A stretch of 64,000 nucleotides of DNA from NCBI RefSeq assembly GCF_000400505.1, contig NZ_CM001857.1, forward strand, positions 1,326,731 through 1,390,730. The letters are read 5' to 3'. Both the position numbers and the translations under genes were made by a program. The DNA comes from Musicola paradisiaca NCPPB 2511 (lineage in GTDB: Bacteria; Pseudomonadota; Gammaproteobacteria; Enterobacterales; Enterobacteriaceae). The notes under the pieces were generated by a model that was not told the DNA's origin, did not search any database, and saw nothing but the letters and a program-made list of their open reading frames with translations. This document shows positions 1 through 9,801 of the stretch, in pieces (position 1 is the stretch's first letter; each line of letters starts with the position of its first letter).

Positions 1-463
1 TTTTTGCCGTCTGCCAGCAGGATCGCCAAATGCTGCTGAACCTGCTGATGATCCCGTTCCAGCACCGTTCCAAGAATTGGTTGCGGGCGCTGGTTTGTAG
101 TGAAAAACGGGCGATGGCCGCTAACAGGCTGTCGAGCGGCAGGTTGTCCTGTTGCAGCGTGTCAAACGCTTTTTGCTGGATTTGCGCCAGTAGATCATAC
201 AGTTGCAGCAGCCGGTCGCCGTAGCGCGTCAGTAGCGCGCCGCCACCGCCTTTGCCGCCGGTGGAGCGTTCTACGATGGTTTGTTCCGACAACAAATTCA
301 TGTCGTTGATGGCATCCCAGGCGCTTTTGTAGCTGATACCGGCCAGTTTTGCTCCCTGGCTGATCGAGCCGGTCTGTTTGATCTGTTTCAGCAGGGTAAT
401 ACGTCGGGGATCGGCGAACAGACGTTCCTGCAGTTTGAGGGTAAGAAGAATTTCTGCTTGCAT
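1..463 (-). CDS. modE: ModE, molybdate-responsive transcriptional regulator (partial, 3' end outside window)
   Basis: The first ~154 residues are present; the gene runs off the left edge. The N-terminal LysR-like winged helix is clear (RRITLLKQIKQTGSISQGAK, then AGISYKSAWDAINDMN, then a Gly-rich wing GGKGGGGALL near residues 72-80). In this family the domain binds the mod promoter when the missing C-terminal Mop-type domains hold molybdate, and represses modABC. The gene is divergent from acrZ-modABC, the standard enterobacterial arrangement, and a matching operator lies before modA. The ATG at 463 is the only sensible start for MQAEILLTLKLQERLFADPR. Identification is by motif and context. 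Confidence 0.95.
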   Translation of the reverse strand, partial: MQAEILLTLKLQERLFADPRRITLLKQIKQTGSISQGAKLAGISYKSAWDAINDMNLLSEQTIVERSTGGKGGGGALLTRYGDRLLQLYDLLAQIQQKAFDTLQQDNLPLDSLLAAIARFSLQTSARNQFLERCWNGIISRFSSIWRSCWQTAK

Positions 464-876
464 GGCAAGGTTCCGTATTAGTGATTATTCAATAGATTAT
501 ACCTGTCATCCCCTTGACTGCATTACTCATCCCATCCATGGGCTTGCCTCTTTCGCGACACAACTCGCTGTTTTCGCCGCAACCCACGGCAACGTCGTCG
601 TTCGATCCTGCCGTTTACCGAGGTCAGTTTTTGGGTATTCCTCCGGTTATTGCGTGACAAGGCGCGGATCAAGAGTGTCCCGAGGCGCCGACGCATAACA
701 TGCCGATGTGTCTATGGCGGCCTGCACCTGAGTGATTTAGGGTATATATCGGTGAGGAAATCGCACAAATGGACGTATGAATTCCCTCGGTTCAGGTAGA
801 CTGCCGTATGATAACCCACCCTGAATAAAAGCATTGCCGGCTGAATGCGGTCAGTCTGGTAAGAAGTGAGGTCAAC
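464..876. other. Intergenic region between modE and acrZ
   Basis: This 413-bp region between divergent genes should carry the modE and acrZ promoters. Short open frames here have no convincing ribosome-binding site or protein character. A TATGAT at 807-812 could be a -10 element for acrZ, but I see no good -35. No further feature is supported. Confidence 0.4.
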
Positions 877-1035
877 ATGTTGGAATTGCTGAAAAGTCTG
901 TTGTTTGCAGTATGTATGGTGCCGGTGATGATGGCGGTGATTTTGGGCGCTATTTATGGGTTGGGCGAGCTGTTCAACCTGTTCTCCGCCATTGGTACGG
1001 GCGGCCGCCGTGATTCTTCCTTGGTGAGCAAATAA
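877..1035 (+). CDS. acrZ: AcrZ, small membrane subunit of the AcrAB-TolC multidrug efflux pump
   Basis: A 52-residue protein starting [20 protein letters not shown] with one long hydrophobic helix (about residues 5-33) and a short polar tail. It matches the known E. coli small protein AcrZ (YbhT, 49 aa) nearly residue for residue in the helix (MLELLKS, MVPV.MA.ILG.IYGLGE). In E. coli AcrZ binds AcrB in the inner membrane and changes its drug preference. The location just upstream of modA is conserved. A GTGAGGTC stretch precedes the ATG. The gene is followed by a strong terminator, so it is probably transcribed apart from modABC. Confidence 0.95.
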   Translation: MLELLKSLLFAVCMVPVMMAVILGAIYGLGELFNLFSAIGTGGRRDSSLVSK

Positions 1036-1066
1036 CACCATATTTTATTGCGAATCCCAATAAAAA

Positions 1067-1102
1067 CCCGGCGTCGCCGTTTATGCGACGCCGGGTTTTT
1101 TT
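1067..1102 (+). terminator. Rho-independent terminator after acrZ
   Basis: A perfect 11-bp stem (CCCGGCGTCGC / GCGACGCCGGG) with a short loop is followed by seven T. It lies 31 bp past the acrZ stop and separates acrZ from the mod operon. Confidence 0.93.
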
Positions 1103-1246
1103 ATGACGTACATCTCTGTACGCCATCAATGCGCAGACGTGAGGCGCGATTGAAAAACGTTCCCGGCGTTTTTTATGCCTCTGGCGCGTGACGAACAGCG
1201 TTTTTTTGCGTCAGAACAATGAAAATTCGTAGTAGATTCGATATTT

Positions 1247-1274
1247 AACGTTATATTGTTTTTTACACAACGAT
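1247..1274 (+). promoter_or_regulatory. Probable ModE operator / modABC promoter
   Basis: An interrupted palindrome with half-sites CGTTATATTGT and, on the other strand, ATCGTTGTGT lies 19 bp before modA. It resembles the E. coli ModE site (CGTTATATTGT half-site overlapping the modA -10). The embedded TATATT (1252-1257) could be the -10 element, so ModE-molybdate would block RNA polymerase. This is inferred from similarity and position. Confidence 0.75.
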
Positions 1275-1292
1275 AAATACTGGGAGAAATCT

Positions 1293-2066
1293 ATGCAATT
1301 ACAGTGGACTAAATGGTTGGCTACCGCCGCGTTGACGCTGGGAATGAGCGCAGGCGCTTATGCCGCACAGGAAAAAGTCACCGTGTTCGCCGCAGCGTCG
1401 TTGACCAACGCGCTGCAGGAGATCGCCACGCAGTATCAGCAAGGTAAAGAGGTGTCCATCGTGTCCTCTTTTGCGTCTTCATCAACACTGGCTCGTCAGA
1501 TTGAACAAGGGGCGCCCGCCGACCTGTTCATTTCCGCTGATCAGCAGTGGATGGATTACGCGCAGGGCAAACAACTGATGGAAACCGATACGCGCTATAC
1601 CCTACTGGGCAATGAGCTGGTAGTGATTGCGCCGAAGTCCTCCGAGATCAAGGGTATTAAAATCAACAACGCCACTGACTGGAAAAGTCTGCTGAAAGGC
1701 GGCCGTTTGTCCGTCGGCGATCCGGATCATGTACCGGCCGGCATTTACGCCAAAGAGGCGCTACAGAAACTGAATGCCTGGGATACGCTCTCTCCGTTGA
1801 TGGCGCGCGCTAACGATGTGCGTGCCGCCATGGTGCTGGTGGAACGCGAAGAAGCGCCGCTGGGTATTGTGTATGGTTCCGATGCTGTCGCCAGCGCCAA
1901 AGTAAAAGTGGTCGGCATTTTCCCGGCCGATACCCATAAACCGGTGGAATACCCGATGGCGATCGTGAAAGGCCGCAATACCCCGGTGGTTAAAGCGTTC
2001 TTTGACTACCTGAAGACGCCTCAGGCGGCTGAGGTGTTCAAACGTTACGGCTTTACACCGCGCTGA
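1293..2066 (+). CDS. modA: ModA, periplasmic molybdate-binding protein
   Basis: A 257-aa protein with a Sec signal peptide (MQLQWTKWLATAALTLG..., AxA-type cleavage near residues 24-25). The mature start KVTVFAAASLTNAL is the hallmark oxyanion-binding segment of ModA, followed by SSFASSSTLARQIEQGAPAD. It captures molybdate (or tungstate) for the ModBC importer. The start has GGGAG 8 bp upstream. Its stop overlaps the modB start by 1 bp, so modA-B-C are translationally coupled. Expression is probably controlled by ModE through the site just upstream. Confidence 0.97.
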   Translation: MQLQWTKWLATAALTLGMSAGAYAAQEKVTVFAAASLTNALQEIATQYQQGKEVSIVSSFASSSTLARQIEQGAPADLFISADQQWMDYAQGKQLMETDTRYTLLGNELVVIAPKSSEIKGIKINNATDWKSLLKGGRLSVGDPDHVPAGIYAKEALQKLNAWDTLSPLMARANDVRAAMVLVEREEAPLGIVYGSDAVASAKVKVVGIFPADTHKPVEYPMAIVKGRNTPVVKAFFDYLKTPQAAEVFKRYGFTPR

Positions 2067-2755
2067 TGATACTCAACGACTATGAATGGCAGGCCGTAGA
2101 ACTCAGTCTCCGCGTTTCGGTGGTGGCGGTGTTTTTCAGCCTGCCGCTGGGGATTCTGGCTTCCTGGGTGTTGGTGCGTTGTCGGTTCCCCGGCAAATCC
2201 CTGCTCGACAGCATTATCCATTTGCCGCTGGTGTTGCCGCCGGTGGTGATTGGCTACCTGCTGTTGATAGGGATGGGCCGCAAGGGAGTGATCGGCGCCT
2301 GGTTGTATGAATGGTTTGGTTTCAGCTTCAGCTTCAGTTGGCACGGCGCCGCGCTGGCCTCGGCGGTGGTGTCGTTTCCGCTGATGGTGCGGGCGATACG
2401 ACTGGCGCTGGAAGCGGTGGATCGCCGGCTCGAACTGGCGGCCCGCACGTTGGGCGCCGGCCCGTGGCGGGTGTTTTTCACCATCACCTTGCCGCTGACG
2501 CTGCCCGGCATTGTGGTGGGCACCGTGCTGGCCTTCGCCCGCTCGCTGGGGGAGTTCGGCGCGACCATCACCTTTGTTTCCAATATCCCGGGCGAAACCC
2601 GTACCATCCCATCGGCCATGTATACCTTGATCGAAACGCCGGGGGCGGAAATGCTGGCCGCCCGGCTTTGTGTTATCGCTATTGCGCTTTCATTGCTTTC
2701 GTTGCTGCTATCGGAGTGGCTGACACAGTGGGGCCGTAAGCGGCTGGGGGGATAA
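2066..2755 (+). CDS. modB: ModB, molybdate ABC transporter permease
   Basis: A 229-aa integral membrane protein with about five to six hydrophobic helices and the EAA-type coupling motif ([19 protein letters not shown]... followed by [11 protein letters not shown]). The length fits ModB. It forms the membrane channel of ModA2B2C2-type importers and docks ModC through the EAA loop. The ATG overlaps the modA stop, and its own stop overlaps the modC ATG by 1 bp. Confidence 0.97.
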   Translation: MILNDYEWQAVELSLRVSVVAVFFSLPLGILASWVLVRCRFPGKSLLDSIIHLPLVLPPVVIGYLLLIGMGRKGVIGAWLYEWFGFSFSFSWHGAALASAVVSFPLMVRAIRLALEAVDRRLELAARTLGAGPWRVFFTITLPLTLPGIVVGTVLAFARSLGEFGATITFVSNIPGETRTIPSAMYTLIETPGAEMLAARLCVIAIALSLLSLLLSEWLTQWGRKRLGG

Positions 2756-3813
2756 TGCTGCAATTGGATTTTACCCAGCAACTGGGCGATTTGTCGCTGT
2801 GCGTGAAAACCACGCTGCCGTCCAGCGGCATTACTGCGGTGTTTGGCGTATCCGGTGCCGGGAAAACCTCGCTGATCAACGCTATTGTCGGGTTGACCAA
2901 ACCCGATCAAGGACGCATTCAGCTTAATGAACGGGTGCTGTCCGACAGTTACACGCGGGTTTTCCTACCGCCGGAACAACGACGGATCGGTTACGTCTTC
3001 CAGGATGCTCGTCTGTTTCCCCACTACCGCGTACAGGGTAATCTGCGCTATGGCATGGCGGAAAAAATGGCGGCGCAGTTTGACGATATCGTACAGCTAT
3101 TGGGTATCGACCCTCTGTTGCGCCGTTATCCAATGACGCTCTCGGGCGGTGAAAAACAGCGGGTGGCGATAGGGCGCGCGTTGTTGACGGCGCCGGAATT
3201 GCTGCTGATGGATGAGCCGCTGGCGTCGCTGGATCTTCCCCGCAAGCGTGAGCTGATGCCCTACCTGGAACGGCTCTCAAAAGAGGTCAACACCCCGATC
3301 TTGTACGTTAGCCACAGCCTGGAAGAGGTACTGCGTCTGGCGGATCGCGTGGTGGTGTTGGACAAAGGCCAGATCAAGGCGCAGGGGCCGCTGGAAGAAG
3401 TCTGGGCCAGCACCGCGTTGCGTGCCTGGCTGCCGCAGGGTGAACAGAGTAGCGTGCTGAAAGTCACCGTGCTGGAACACCATCCGAATTATGCGATGAC
3501 GGCGCTGTCGCTGGGCGAACAACACCTGTGGGTGGGGCGGCTCGACGCACCGAAAGGGGAGACGTTGCGCATTCGCGTCAACGCCGCCGACGTCTCGCTG
3601 GTGATGCAGCGGCCACCGGTCAGCAGTATCCGCAATATTCTGGCGACCAAGGTGCTGGAATGCATCGACGTGGGTGATCAGGTGGAGGTTAAGCTGGCGA
3701 TTGGCGAGCAGGTGTTGTGGGCCAGAATCACCACCTGGGCGCGGGATGAGCTGGCGTTGCGGCCCTATCAGTGGCTGTATGCTCAGATAAAAAGCGTCTC
3801 TATCACGTCATAA
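2755..3813 (+). CDS. modC: ModC, molybdate ABC transporter ATPase
   Basis: A 352-aa ATPase with Walker A GVSGAGKT (residues 31-38), signature LSGGEKQR, Walker B LLLMDEP and switch His in [10 protein letters not shown]. The C-terminal ~65 residues form a Mop/TOBE molybdate-binding domain typical of ModC, which gives trans-inhibition in some family members. It powers ModB. It is the last gene of the mod operon and ends 36 bp before a strong hairpin. Confidence 0.97.
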   Translation: MLQLDFTQQLGDLSLCVKTTLPSSGITAVFGVSGAGKTSLINAIVGLTKPDQGRIQLNERVLSDSYTRVFLPPEQRRIGYVFQDARLFPHYRVQGNLRYGMAEKMAAQFDDIVQLLGIDPLLRRYPMTLSGGEKQRVAIGRALLTAPELLLMDEPLASLDLPRKRELMPYLERLSKEVNTPILYVSHSLEEVLRLADRVVVLDKGQIKAQGPLEEVWASTALRAWLPQGEQSSVLKVTVLEHHPNYAMTALSLGEQHLWVGRLDAPKGETLRIRVNAADVSLVMQRPPVSSIRNILATKVLECIDVGDQVEVKLAIGEQVLWARITTWARDELALRPYQWLYAQIKSVSITS

Positions 3814-3838
3814 TGTCGCGGTAACTTTGTGGCGACGC

Positions 3839-3891
3839 AAAAACAGAAAACGCCCGGCGCGCCGTTACTGAGAGTGACGGCGCGCCGGGCG
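3839..3891 (-). terminator. Terminator of ybhA (possibly bidirectional with modC)
   Basis: A perfect 15-bp GC-rich stem (CGCCCGGCGCGCCGT at 3851-3865 and its complement at 3877-3891) sits between convergent modC and ybhA. On the minus strand it is followed by TTTTCTGTTTTT, a good U-tract for ybhA. On the plus strand there is no T run, so termination of modC here is uncertain. Confidence 0.85.
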
Positions 3892-3926
3892 CACTTCCTG
3901 CCGCACACCGGGATAATCATTCCGGT

Positions 3927-4748
3927 TTAATTCAACACTCTGCTCATGATGATATCGGCGATGCCCGGTTGTTCATTGTGGCCGATCACCAGATCGGCAC
4001 GCGCTTTTACGTCGTCGGCGCTGTTGCCCATCGCCACGCCTAGCCCTACGCTGGACAACATGCTGATGTCGTTGAAGTTATCGCCAAAGGCCACGATCTC
4101 GGTCATGGCGATGCCTTGCGATGCCGCCCAGCGCTGCAACAGGTTGCCTTTGCTGTTGCCGGTTTGCGCCACATCGATCTGATCGATCCACGACCACTCA
4201 CAGGCCAAACCCAGTTCGCGCTCCACCGAAGCGGCGAATTCATTCAGCGCCGCGCTGTCGGCGTGCGAGGTGGCGAATTTCCAAATGTTACCGGCATCGT
4301 GAGTGGCGGCGTGCAGATTTTCCACCTGCTGGAACGCCGGGCGTTGATGCTCCGGCAGCGTCTGCGACCAGGCCAGCGAACGGGTGATATGACCGGTGGT
4401 GTGCTGATACATCATGGCGTCGTCGGCGTACATCAGCCCGTGGATAGCGAAGTGCTCCAGCATGTCCAGCACCTGGCGCGCCTGGCGTGGTTGCAGTGGA
4501 TTGGCGCAGGATGCCCGCTGGGCCTGATAATCATACAGATAAGTGCCGTTGCAGCAGATAGCGGGAGTATCCAGCTCTAGCGCCTGATAAAAAGGGTGAA
4601 TGGCCGAATGGTGCCGCCCGGTGACGATCAGTACCTGGATGCCCGCTTGTTTGGCCAGTTCCAGCGCCATCAGCGATTCGGGAAGAATGGTTTTCTTTTG
4701 GGTTAACAGGGTGCCGTCAAGGTCTAGGGCGATTACACGGTAGGTCAT
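3927..4748 (-). CDS. ybhA: YbhA, HAD-superfamily (Cof-type) pyridoxal phosphate / sugar phosphatase
   Basis: A 273-aa Cof-type HAD hydrolase. Motif I is DLDGTLL (catalytic Asp9 and Asp11), motif II is VTGRHHSA, and motif IV is GDNFNDISML (from residue ~222), with a C2-type cap between. E. coli YbhA, encoded at the same place between modC and pgl, dephosphorylates pyridoxal phosphate and several sugar phosphates; the assignment rests on sequence character and this order. It is convergent with modC and divergent from pgl. Confidence 0.9.
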   Translation of the reverse strand: MTYRVIALDLDGTLLTQKKTILPESLMALELAKQAGIQVLIVTGRHHSAIHPFYQALELDTPAICCNGTYLYDYQAQRASCANPLQPRQARQVLDMLEHFAIHGLMYADDAMMYQHTTGHITRSLAWSQTLPEHQRPAFQQVENLHAATHDAGNIWKFATSHADSAALNEFAASVERELGLACEWSWIDQIDVAQTGNSKGNLLQRWAASQGIAMTEIVAFGDNFNDISMLSSVGLGVAMGNSADDVKARADLVIGHNEQPGIADIIMSRVLN

Positions 4749-4934
4749 CGATCTCTCATCCGGTTGTCAGAAGCATTCCTGGCGATGGTACACTGGATGC
4801 AGGCAGGTCGACAGGTTAAGGGTTCTTTATTCTGTGATTTATTCCCGTTTCCCTGTGTACGGCATGAGAAATGATCCGATTTATCAGCGATGGCGTCGGC
4901 GCAGCCGGCCACCCGAATTAACAAGGAGAATTGA

Positions 4935-5924
4935 ATGCAGCAAGTGGTTTATATCGCCAGCCCGGAAAGCCAGCAGATTCACGTCTGGCAACTGGCGGCC
5001 AGTGGTGAACTGAGTCTGCTCCAGGTGGTTGACGTTCCTGGGCAGGTACAGCCGATGACAATTGCACCGGACAACCGTCATCTGTACGTCGGTGTGCGGC
5101 CGGCGTTCCGGGTGATTAGCTATCGCATTGATGAACAAGGGCGCCTGACGCAGGCGGGCGTCGCGCCGTTGCCGGGTAGCCCGACTCACCTGTCCACCGA
5201 TTTGCAGGGACGTTTTTTGTTTAGCGCTTCCTATAGTAACGCCTGCCTCAGCGTCAGCCCGATCGGCGCCGACGGGGTAGTGGCCGCACCGATTCAGCAG
5301 CTAGACGGTCTGGAAGGATGCCACTCTTCCAATATCGATCCGGAAAACCGCGTTCTGTGGGCGCCCTGTCTGAAACAAGATCGTATCCGTTTGTATGACC
5401 TCGGCATCGACGGCACGTTGACGCCGCATCAGCCGGAAGAACAGAACACGGTGGCAGGCGCGGGCCCGCGTCATATGGCGTACCACCCGAACCGGCGTTT
5501 CGCCTACTGTGTGAATGAGCTGGATAGCACCGTGGATGTCTATGCACTCGACGGACAGATTCGCCGGGTGCAGACGCTGCATGCGATGCCGGCGGATTTC
5601 AACGGTACTTGCTGGTCGGCGGATATCCATATCACGCCGGACGGACGCCATCTTTACACCACCGATCGCACCGCCAGCCTGATCAGTATCTTCCAGGTGG
5701 CGGAAGACGGCAGTGCGTTGACGCTACTCGGCCATCAACCGACGGAAACCCAGCCGCGCGGTTTTAATCTCGACCATACCGGCCAATACCTGATTTCCGC
5801 CGGACAGAAATCCCACCATATCGAAGTGTATCGTATTGATGCGGGCAACGGCGGGCTGACGCCGCTGGCGCGTTATGCGGTCGGCCAGGGGCCGATGTGG
5901 GTGTCGGTGCTGGCGCTGTCCTGA
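4935..5924 (+). CDS. pgl: 6-phosphogluconolactonase (Pgl, beta-propeller type)
   Basis: A 329-aa protein of the cycloisomerase-2-like, seven-bladed propeller family, starting [20 protein letters not shown] after an AAGGAG ribosome-binding site. Repeated blade motifs such as [19 protein letters not shown] and [13 protein letters not shown] recur about every 45-50 residues. In enterobacteria this enzyme hydrolyses 6-phosphogluconolactone to 6-phosphogluconate in the oxidative pentose phosphate pathway, feeding gnd, which also lies in this window. Length and position match E. coli pgl (ybhE). Confidence 0.95.
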   Translation: MQQVVYIASPESQQIHVWQLAASGELSLLQVVDVPGQVQPMTIAPDNRHLYVGVRPAFRVISYRIDEQGRLTQAGVAPLPGSPTHLSTDLQGRFLFSASYSNACLSVSPIGADGVVAAPIQQLDGLEGCHSSNIDPENRVLWAPCLKQDRIRLYDLGIDGTLTPHQPEEQNTVAGAGPRHMAYHPNRRFAYCVNELDSTVDVYALDGQIRRVQTLHAMPADFNGTCWSADIHITPDGRHLYTTDRTASLISIFQVAEDGSALTLLGHQPTETQPRGFNLDHTGQYLISAGQKSHHIEVYRIDAGNGGLTPLARYAVGQGPMWVSVLALS

Positions 5925-6260
5925 GTGGCGGCATAGGTAAGTCCGCGCCCTGCGTCATGCGAGCCCGTTAACCGGTATGATTCGCGGGGCGAGCGCCGGC
6001 GCGACGTCCTTCCTGGCGTCGCCTCACCGGTGTTTCCCGGCCCAAACAGGTTTAAGTGACGGCGGCGCGGCCTTATTTTTCTGCACGGTAGCGTTGCCCC
6101 GTACTGGCCGTCAGCGACGGCCCTCCACGCCGCGAGATCGTCAAGATAAGCCGTTTTTTATTCGACATCGTCCTGCGTCGGCGGGCATTCCGCGTCCCTG
6201 ATAACCCCTGGCTATAAGTCATCAGAAAATTGACTGACCCTACGATTGAGCCGGAGTCGC
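5925..6260 (+). other. Intergenic region between pgl and the ABC ATPase gene
   Basis: A 336-bp stretch with no convincing gene. It includes several GC-rich partial inverted repeats (for example around 5990-6035) but no clear T-tailed terminator. A 74-codon open frame at 5977-6201 has an arginine/proline-rich composition typical of chance frames. Confidence 0.35.
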
Positions 6261-7969
6261 ATGAAGAATATATTATATATCATCACTCCGTTTTCTGACC
6301 GGTATACCGCTATGACCTCCGCATCCCCACTGTTGACTGTTACCGATCTGGCGATTCGCACTTCCCGAGATAAACCGCTGGTGAATCACATTGCATTCAG
6401 TGTCCACGCCGGAGAGATTGTGGCGCTGGTGGGGGAATCCGGTTCCGGTAAAACCCTGAGCGCTTTGTCGCTGGTGGGATTACTGCCGGAAGGGCTGCAC
6501 CATGCCGCTGGCGAAGTATGTCTTGATGGGCAGACGATCGCTACGCCGGGAAACGCCTACGCGCCGCAGGTTCGTGGGCAGCGCATCGGCATGGTGTTCC
6601 AGGAACCGATGAGCAGCATGAATCCGGTGTTGACGGTCGGCGAGCAGATTGCGGAAGTGCTGGTGCGGCATCAGCGTCTGGGCTGGCGTCAGGCGCAACG
6701 GGAGGCCATTGCGCTATTGGAGCGGGTCGGCATCGTCGAACCGGCCCGGCGCGCCAGGCAATATATCCATCAGCTTTCCGGCGGTATGCGGCAGCGGTGA
6801 TGATCGCCAGCGCCATCAGCTGTAAACCGTCGCTGCTGATAGCCGATGAACCGACCACCGCCCTGGATGTCATCATTCAGGCGCAGATCCTGGACTTGTT
6901 GCAGGAGCTGCAACGGGAACGGGGAATGGGCGTGCTGCTTATTACCCACGATCTCGGCGTAGTGGCGCGCTATGCCCATCGTGCCTGCGTGATGCATCAG
7001 GGGAACATCGTCGAACAAGGGGAGGTTCCGGTTTTGCTGAGCTGTCCGCAAGCGGCCTACACCCGTAAACTGATCGCCGCATCGCAGCCGGAACCGGCCG
7101 CTTTCCGGCAGGTGTCGGAGAGCGATAACCCGTTGATCAAACTGGAGAACGTCACTAAATCCTACGCGCAGCCTGCCGCCGTGCCATTTTTCCCCGGGCG
7201 ATCCCATACCGTGCTGCATGCCGCCTCGATCACCGTGGAACGGGGAGAAATTGTCGGGCTGATCGGGGAGTCGGGGTCGGGCAAGACGACGCTGGGGCGT
7301 ATGGCGATTGGGCTGATCCCGGCGGATGACGGCGTGGTGGAATTCGACGGTATCAATCTTGGTCGGGCGAATTGCCGTCAGCGTCGGCAACTGCGCCGGC
7401 GAGCGCAGATTATTTTTCAGGATCCCTACGCCAGCCTTGACCCGGCAATGAGCGTCGGTGAACAAATTGCCGAACCGCTGCGGGTACATCGGCTGTGCCC
7501 GGCCGACGAGATCCCAGCCCGGGTAGCGGCGTTGCTGACGCGCGTCGGACTGGAGCCGCACCATGCTGGGCGGCGACCCGGCGCATTTTCCGGTGGTCAG
7601 CGCCAGCGTATCGTCATTGCGCGGGCGTTGGCGTTAGAGCCTGAACTGCTGGTGGCGGACGAAGCGGTGTCCGCACTGGATTTATCGGTGCGTGGGCAGA
7701 TACTGGCGCTGCTCGGCCAACTGCGGGCGACGCTGGGGCTGAGCATCCTGTTTATCAGCCACGACCTGGGCGCGGTGCGCCAGATCTGCGATCGGGTGGT
7801 GGTGTTGTATCACGGGGTTATCGTTGAGCGCGGAACGACCGAACAGGTGCTCGATCGGCCCGCCCATGAGTACACCCGGCGGCTGGTGGCCGCGGCGCCG
7901 GATATCCGTCAATCGCTGGCGCAGCGTCGCGCCAATGACGGGCCGGCCAGTGCTCGAGATCAGGCTTGA
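6261..7969 (+). pseudogene. Fused two-domain oligopeptide/dipeptide ABC transporter ATPase (GsiA/DppDF type), frameshifted
   Basis: Two ATPase domains in one gene. Domain 1 has Walker A GESGSGKT and ends in the signature LSGGMRQR. One base is then missing at 6796-6797 (CAGCGGTGATG where CAG CGG GTG ATG is expected), and the frame continues ASAISCKPSLLIADEPTTALD. Domain 2 has Walker A GESGSGKTT, signature FSGGQRQR and Walker B ELLVADEAVSALD. Restoring one base gives ~569 aa from the ATG at 6261 (preceded by GGAG) or ~552 aa from the ATG at 6312. It should energise the oligopeptide-type permeases encoded at 12.2-14.0 kb, although it lies at the far end of that operon in opposite orientation. 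The break may be a sequencing error. Confidence 0.85.
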
Positions 7970-8799
7970 GGGCCGGCGTCCGTCGGCTCGCCGCGTTGCA
8001 GCGGCAGCTCCTCGTGTTCAGCCCATTCGTGCCAGGAGCCGACGTATACCGCCAGCCGGGTATAGCCTGCCAGCCGTAATGCGGTGGTGACGGTGGCCGC
8101 GCGCGCGCCGCGGTGGCAGTAGGCGATAATGCGCTGATGCGGTTGCAACCCGGCGGCCTGCGCCCGACGGGCGATCTCTTCCGGCGGCAGAAAACGCCCG
8201 TCCTGCACCATATCTTCCCAGAACAGCAGTGTTGCGCCGGGGATCCGGCCCGCGCGCGGGCAGCACGGATGCACAAAGCTACCGTCGAATTCGGCGGGGC
8301 GGCGAGCATCGAGAATGACGGTCGTTACACCGTCTGCGCGGATGACTTCATCACGGGTGGCGGTACATTCGCGTCGGAAATCGACCGGCAGCGGCAGGTG
8401 GCGCGACGCGCTGACGACGGCGCTGATCCCTTGGCCTGGTAATACCGTTCCCCCCGCCAGCCGCCAGGCGTCCAATCCGCCATCCAGCAGCATGCTGCGC
8501 TCGCCTGTCAGTTCGCAAAACCAAACGCCGCGAGGCGATCGCATGCCCACCTGTTGTTCGAAAAACACCGGGATAGCATCAGGGCGACGCGGCAGTTGTC
8601 GCCAGGCGTGCAGGAACGATGCCGCCATCTGCTGCACGCCGGCTTCGGTGGCGTCGGGAATGAAATAGTCATACACATTGAGATGGTGGGCGTTGGGCAG
8701 GGTGGCCTGTTGCCAGTCGGCGTGATCTCGTACATCAATCAGGTCGAATTTTTCCCCCGCCGCCAGTCGTCGGCGCAGGGTGGAAGCATCAATCAGCAT
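7960..8799 (-). CDS. Two-domain sulfurtransferase (rhodanese family, SseA/TST-like)
   Basis: A 279-aa protein with two rhodanese domains. The N-terminal domain starts LIDVRDHADWQQATLPNAHHL; the C-terminal domain contains VTTVILDARRPAEFDG and the presumed catalytic-loop cysteine in IIAYCHRGARAA. The loop CHRGAR differs from the CRKGVT and CGSGVT loops of classic thiosulfate and 3-mercaptopyruvate sulfurtransferases, so the donor is uncertain. It is the last gene of the minus-strand operon (7-bp overlap with the ocd-like gene) and overlaps the convergent ATPase gene by 10 bp. Sharing an operon with a cysteine-desulfhydrase-like enzyme suggests handling of released sulfur. Confidence 0.85.
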   Translation of the reverse strand: MLIDASTLRRRLAAGEKFDLIDVRDHADWQQATLPNAHHLNVYDYFIPDATEAGVQQMAASFLHAWRQLPRRPDAIPVFFEQQVGMRSPRGVWFCELTGERSMLLDGGLDAWRLAGGTVLPGQGISAVVSASRHLPLPVDFRRECTATRDEVIRADGVTTVILDARRPAEFDGSFVHPCCPRAGRIPGATLLFWEDMVQDGRFLPPEEIARRAQAAGLQPHQRIIAYCHRGARAATVTTALRLAGYTRLAVYVGSWHEWAEHEELPLQRGEPTDAGPQA

Positions 8800-9799
8800 A
8801 ACGGGGATCCTGTAAACAGCGGCAACGCTGTACCGGTGTTGCTGACGGCGGCTTGTTGCAACACCCGTGCCGCCAGCGCGATATCGAACACGTTGAGTCC
8901 GAACGACGAAAAGTAGACCCGATCGTCCGGCGTCGCCCGCCAGCCATCCACAATCAGCTGCGTCAGATCGGCGGCGACCTGGCGTTCGGCGAACTGGCCG
9001 GCGCGGAACATTTGAAACAAGCTTTTGGCGCTGGTGTGGCAGAAATCGCCCCAGGCATCCACTACGACCTGCGTGGCATGCCGGATGGTATCAAACGCGG
9101 CTTCGTGGTAGCCCGCCTGGATCAGCAGCGTGCCATCGCGCATCGCGTCGGGCGCCAGTATGGGCGTCGGGCTGCCGGTGCAACTGATTAGCGCATCGTA
9201 GGGGTGTCGCAGGGCGTCCTGCAGTGTGGTTTTGGCGACGATGGGCCAAGGGGAGCGTTCGGCGTTGACCAACATCTGCGTTAAGTGCGCGGGGGTACGA
9301 TTCCAGCAGGTGACTTGGGCGAGATGCGGGAACAAGGTTTGCAGCATGGTGAGGTGGGCGCGGGCCTGCATGCCGGCGCCCAGCAGCAATACCCGTTCCA
9401 CCGGCCTGGGCGCGGCGTAATGCAGCGCTACCGCCGATACGGCGGCGGTACGGGCCGCAGTCAGACCACCGCTCTCCAACAACCCCGACGGGGGACGCCG
9501 TTGTCCGCCCGGTTGAGCAGCGTCAGCGTCATCGCCATGGGGAAACCATCGCCGGCGTCGGGGCGATGCGCGGTCCATTTCACCCCGGTGCTGTTGAATC
9601 GGCCGCCGACGCGAGCGGGCAGGGCATAGACTTTTCCCCCGGGCGTGTCTAACCCGACGTGGGTTTCCGCCGGCATACTCGCCGCTCCCTGACGCAGCAG
9701 ATGTACGGTATCCACCACGTCGAGAAACGCCTGCTGCGGGTCTTCGCCGCCCAGTGCGCGTACCTGGGCCTGATTCAGAACGCGTAACGGCGCCGACAT
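8793..9799 (-). pseudogene. Ornithine cyclodeaminase / mu-crystallin family dehydrogenase, frameshifted
   Basis: With one base restored this encodes ~335 aa, the normal family length. The N-terminal part carries the substrate-binding segment RFNSTGVKWTAHRP. The C-terminal part has the Rossmann NAD(P) site LLLGAGMQARAHL, then ISCTGSPTPIL and VVDAWGDF. The frame breaks at the five-G run 9490-9494 (C5 on the coding strand; C6 would restore VPPSGLLESGGLTAARTAAV). The family includes ornithine cyclodeaminase, alanine dehydrogenase and ketimine reductases (mu-crystallin), so the substrate cannot be read from sequence. It sits 2 bp after the desulfhydrase-like gene and overlaps the sulfurtransferase start. 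Confidence 0.85.
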
Positions 9800-9801
9800 G
9801 T

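Noticed and set aside
5977-6201. 74-codon open frame between pgl and the ABC ATPase gene
   Set aside because: Arg/Pro-rich chance composition and no ribosome-binding site.
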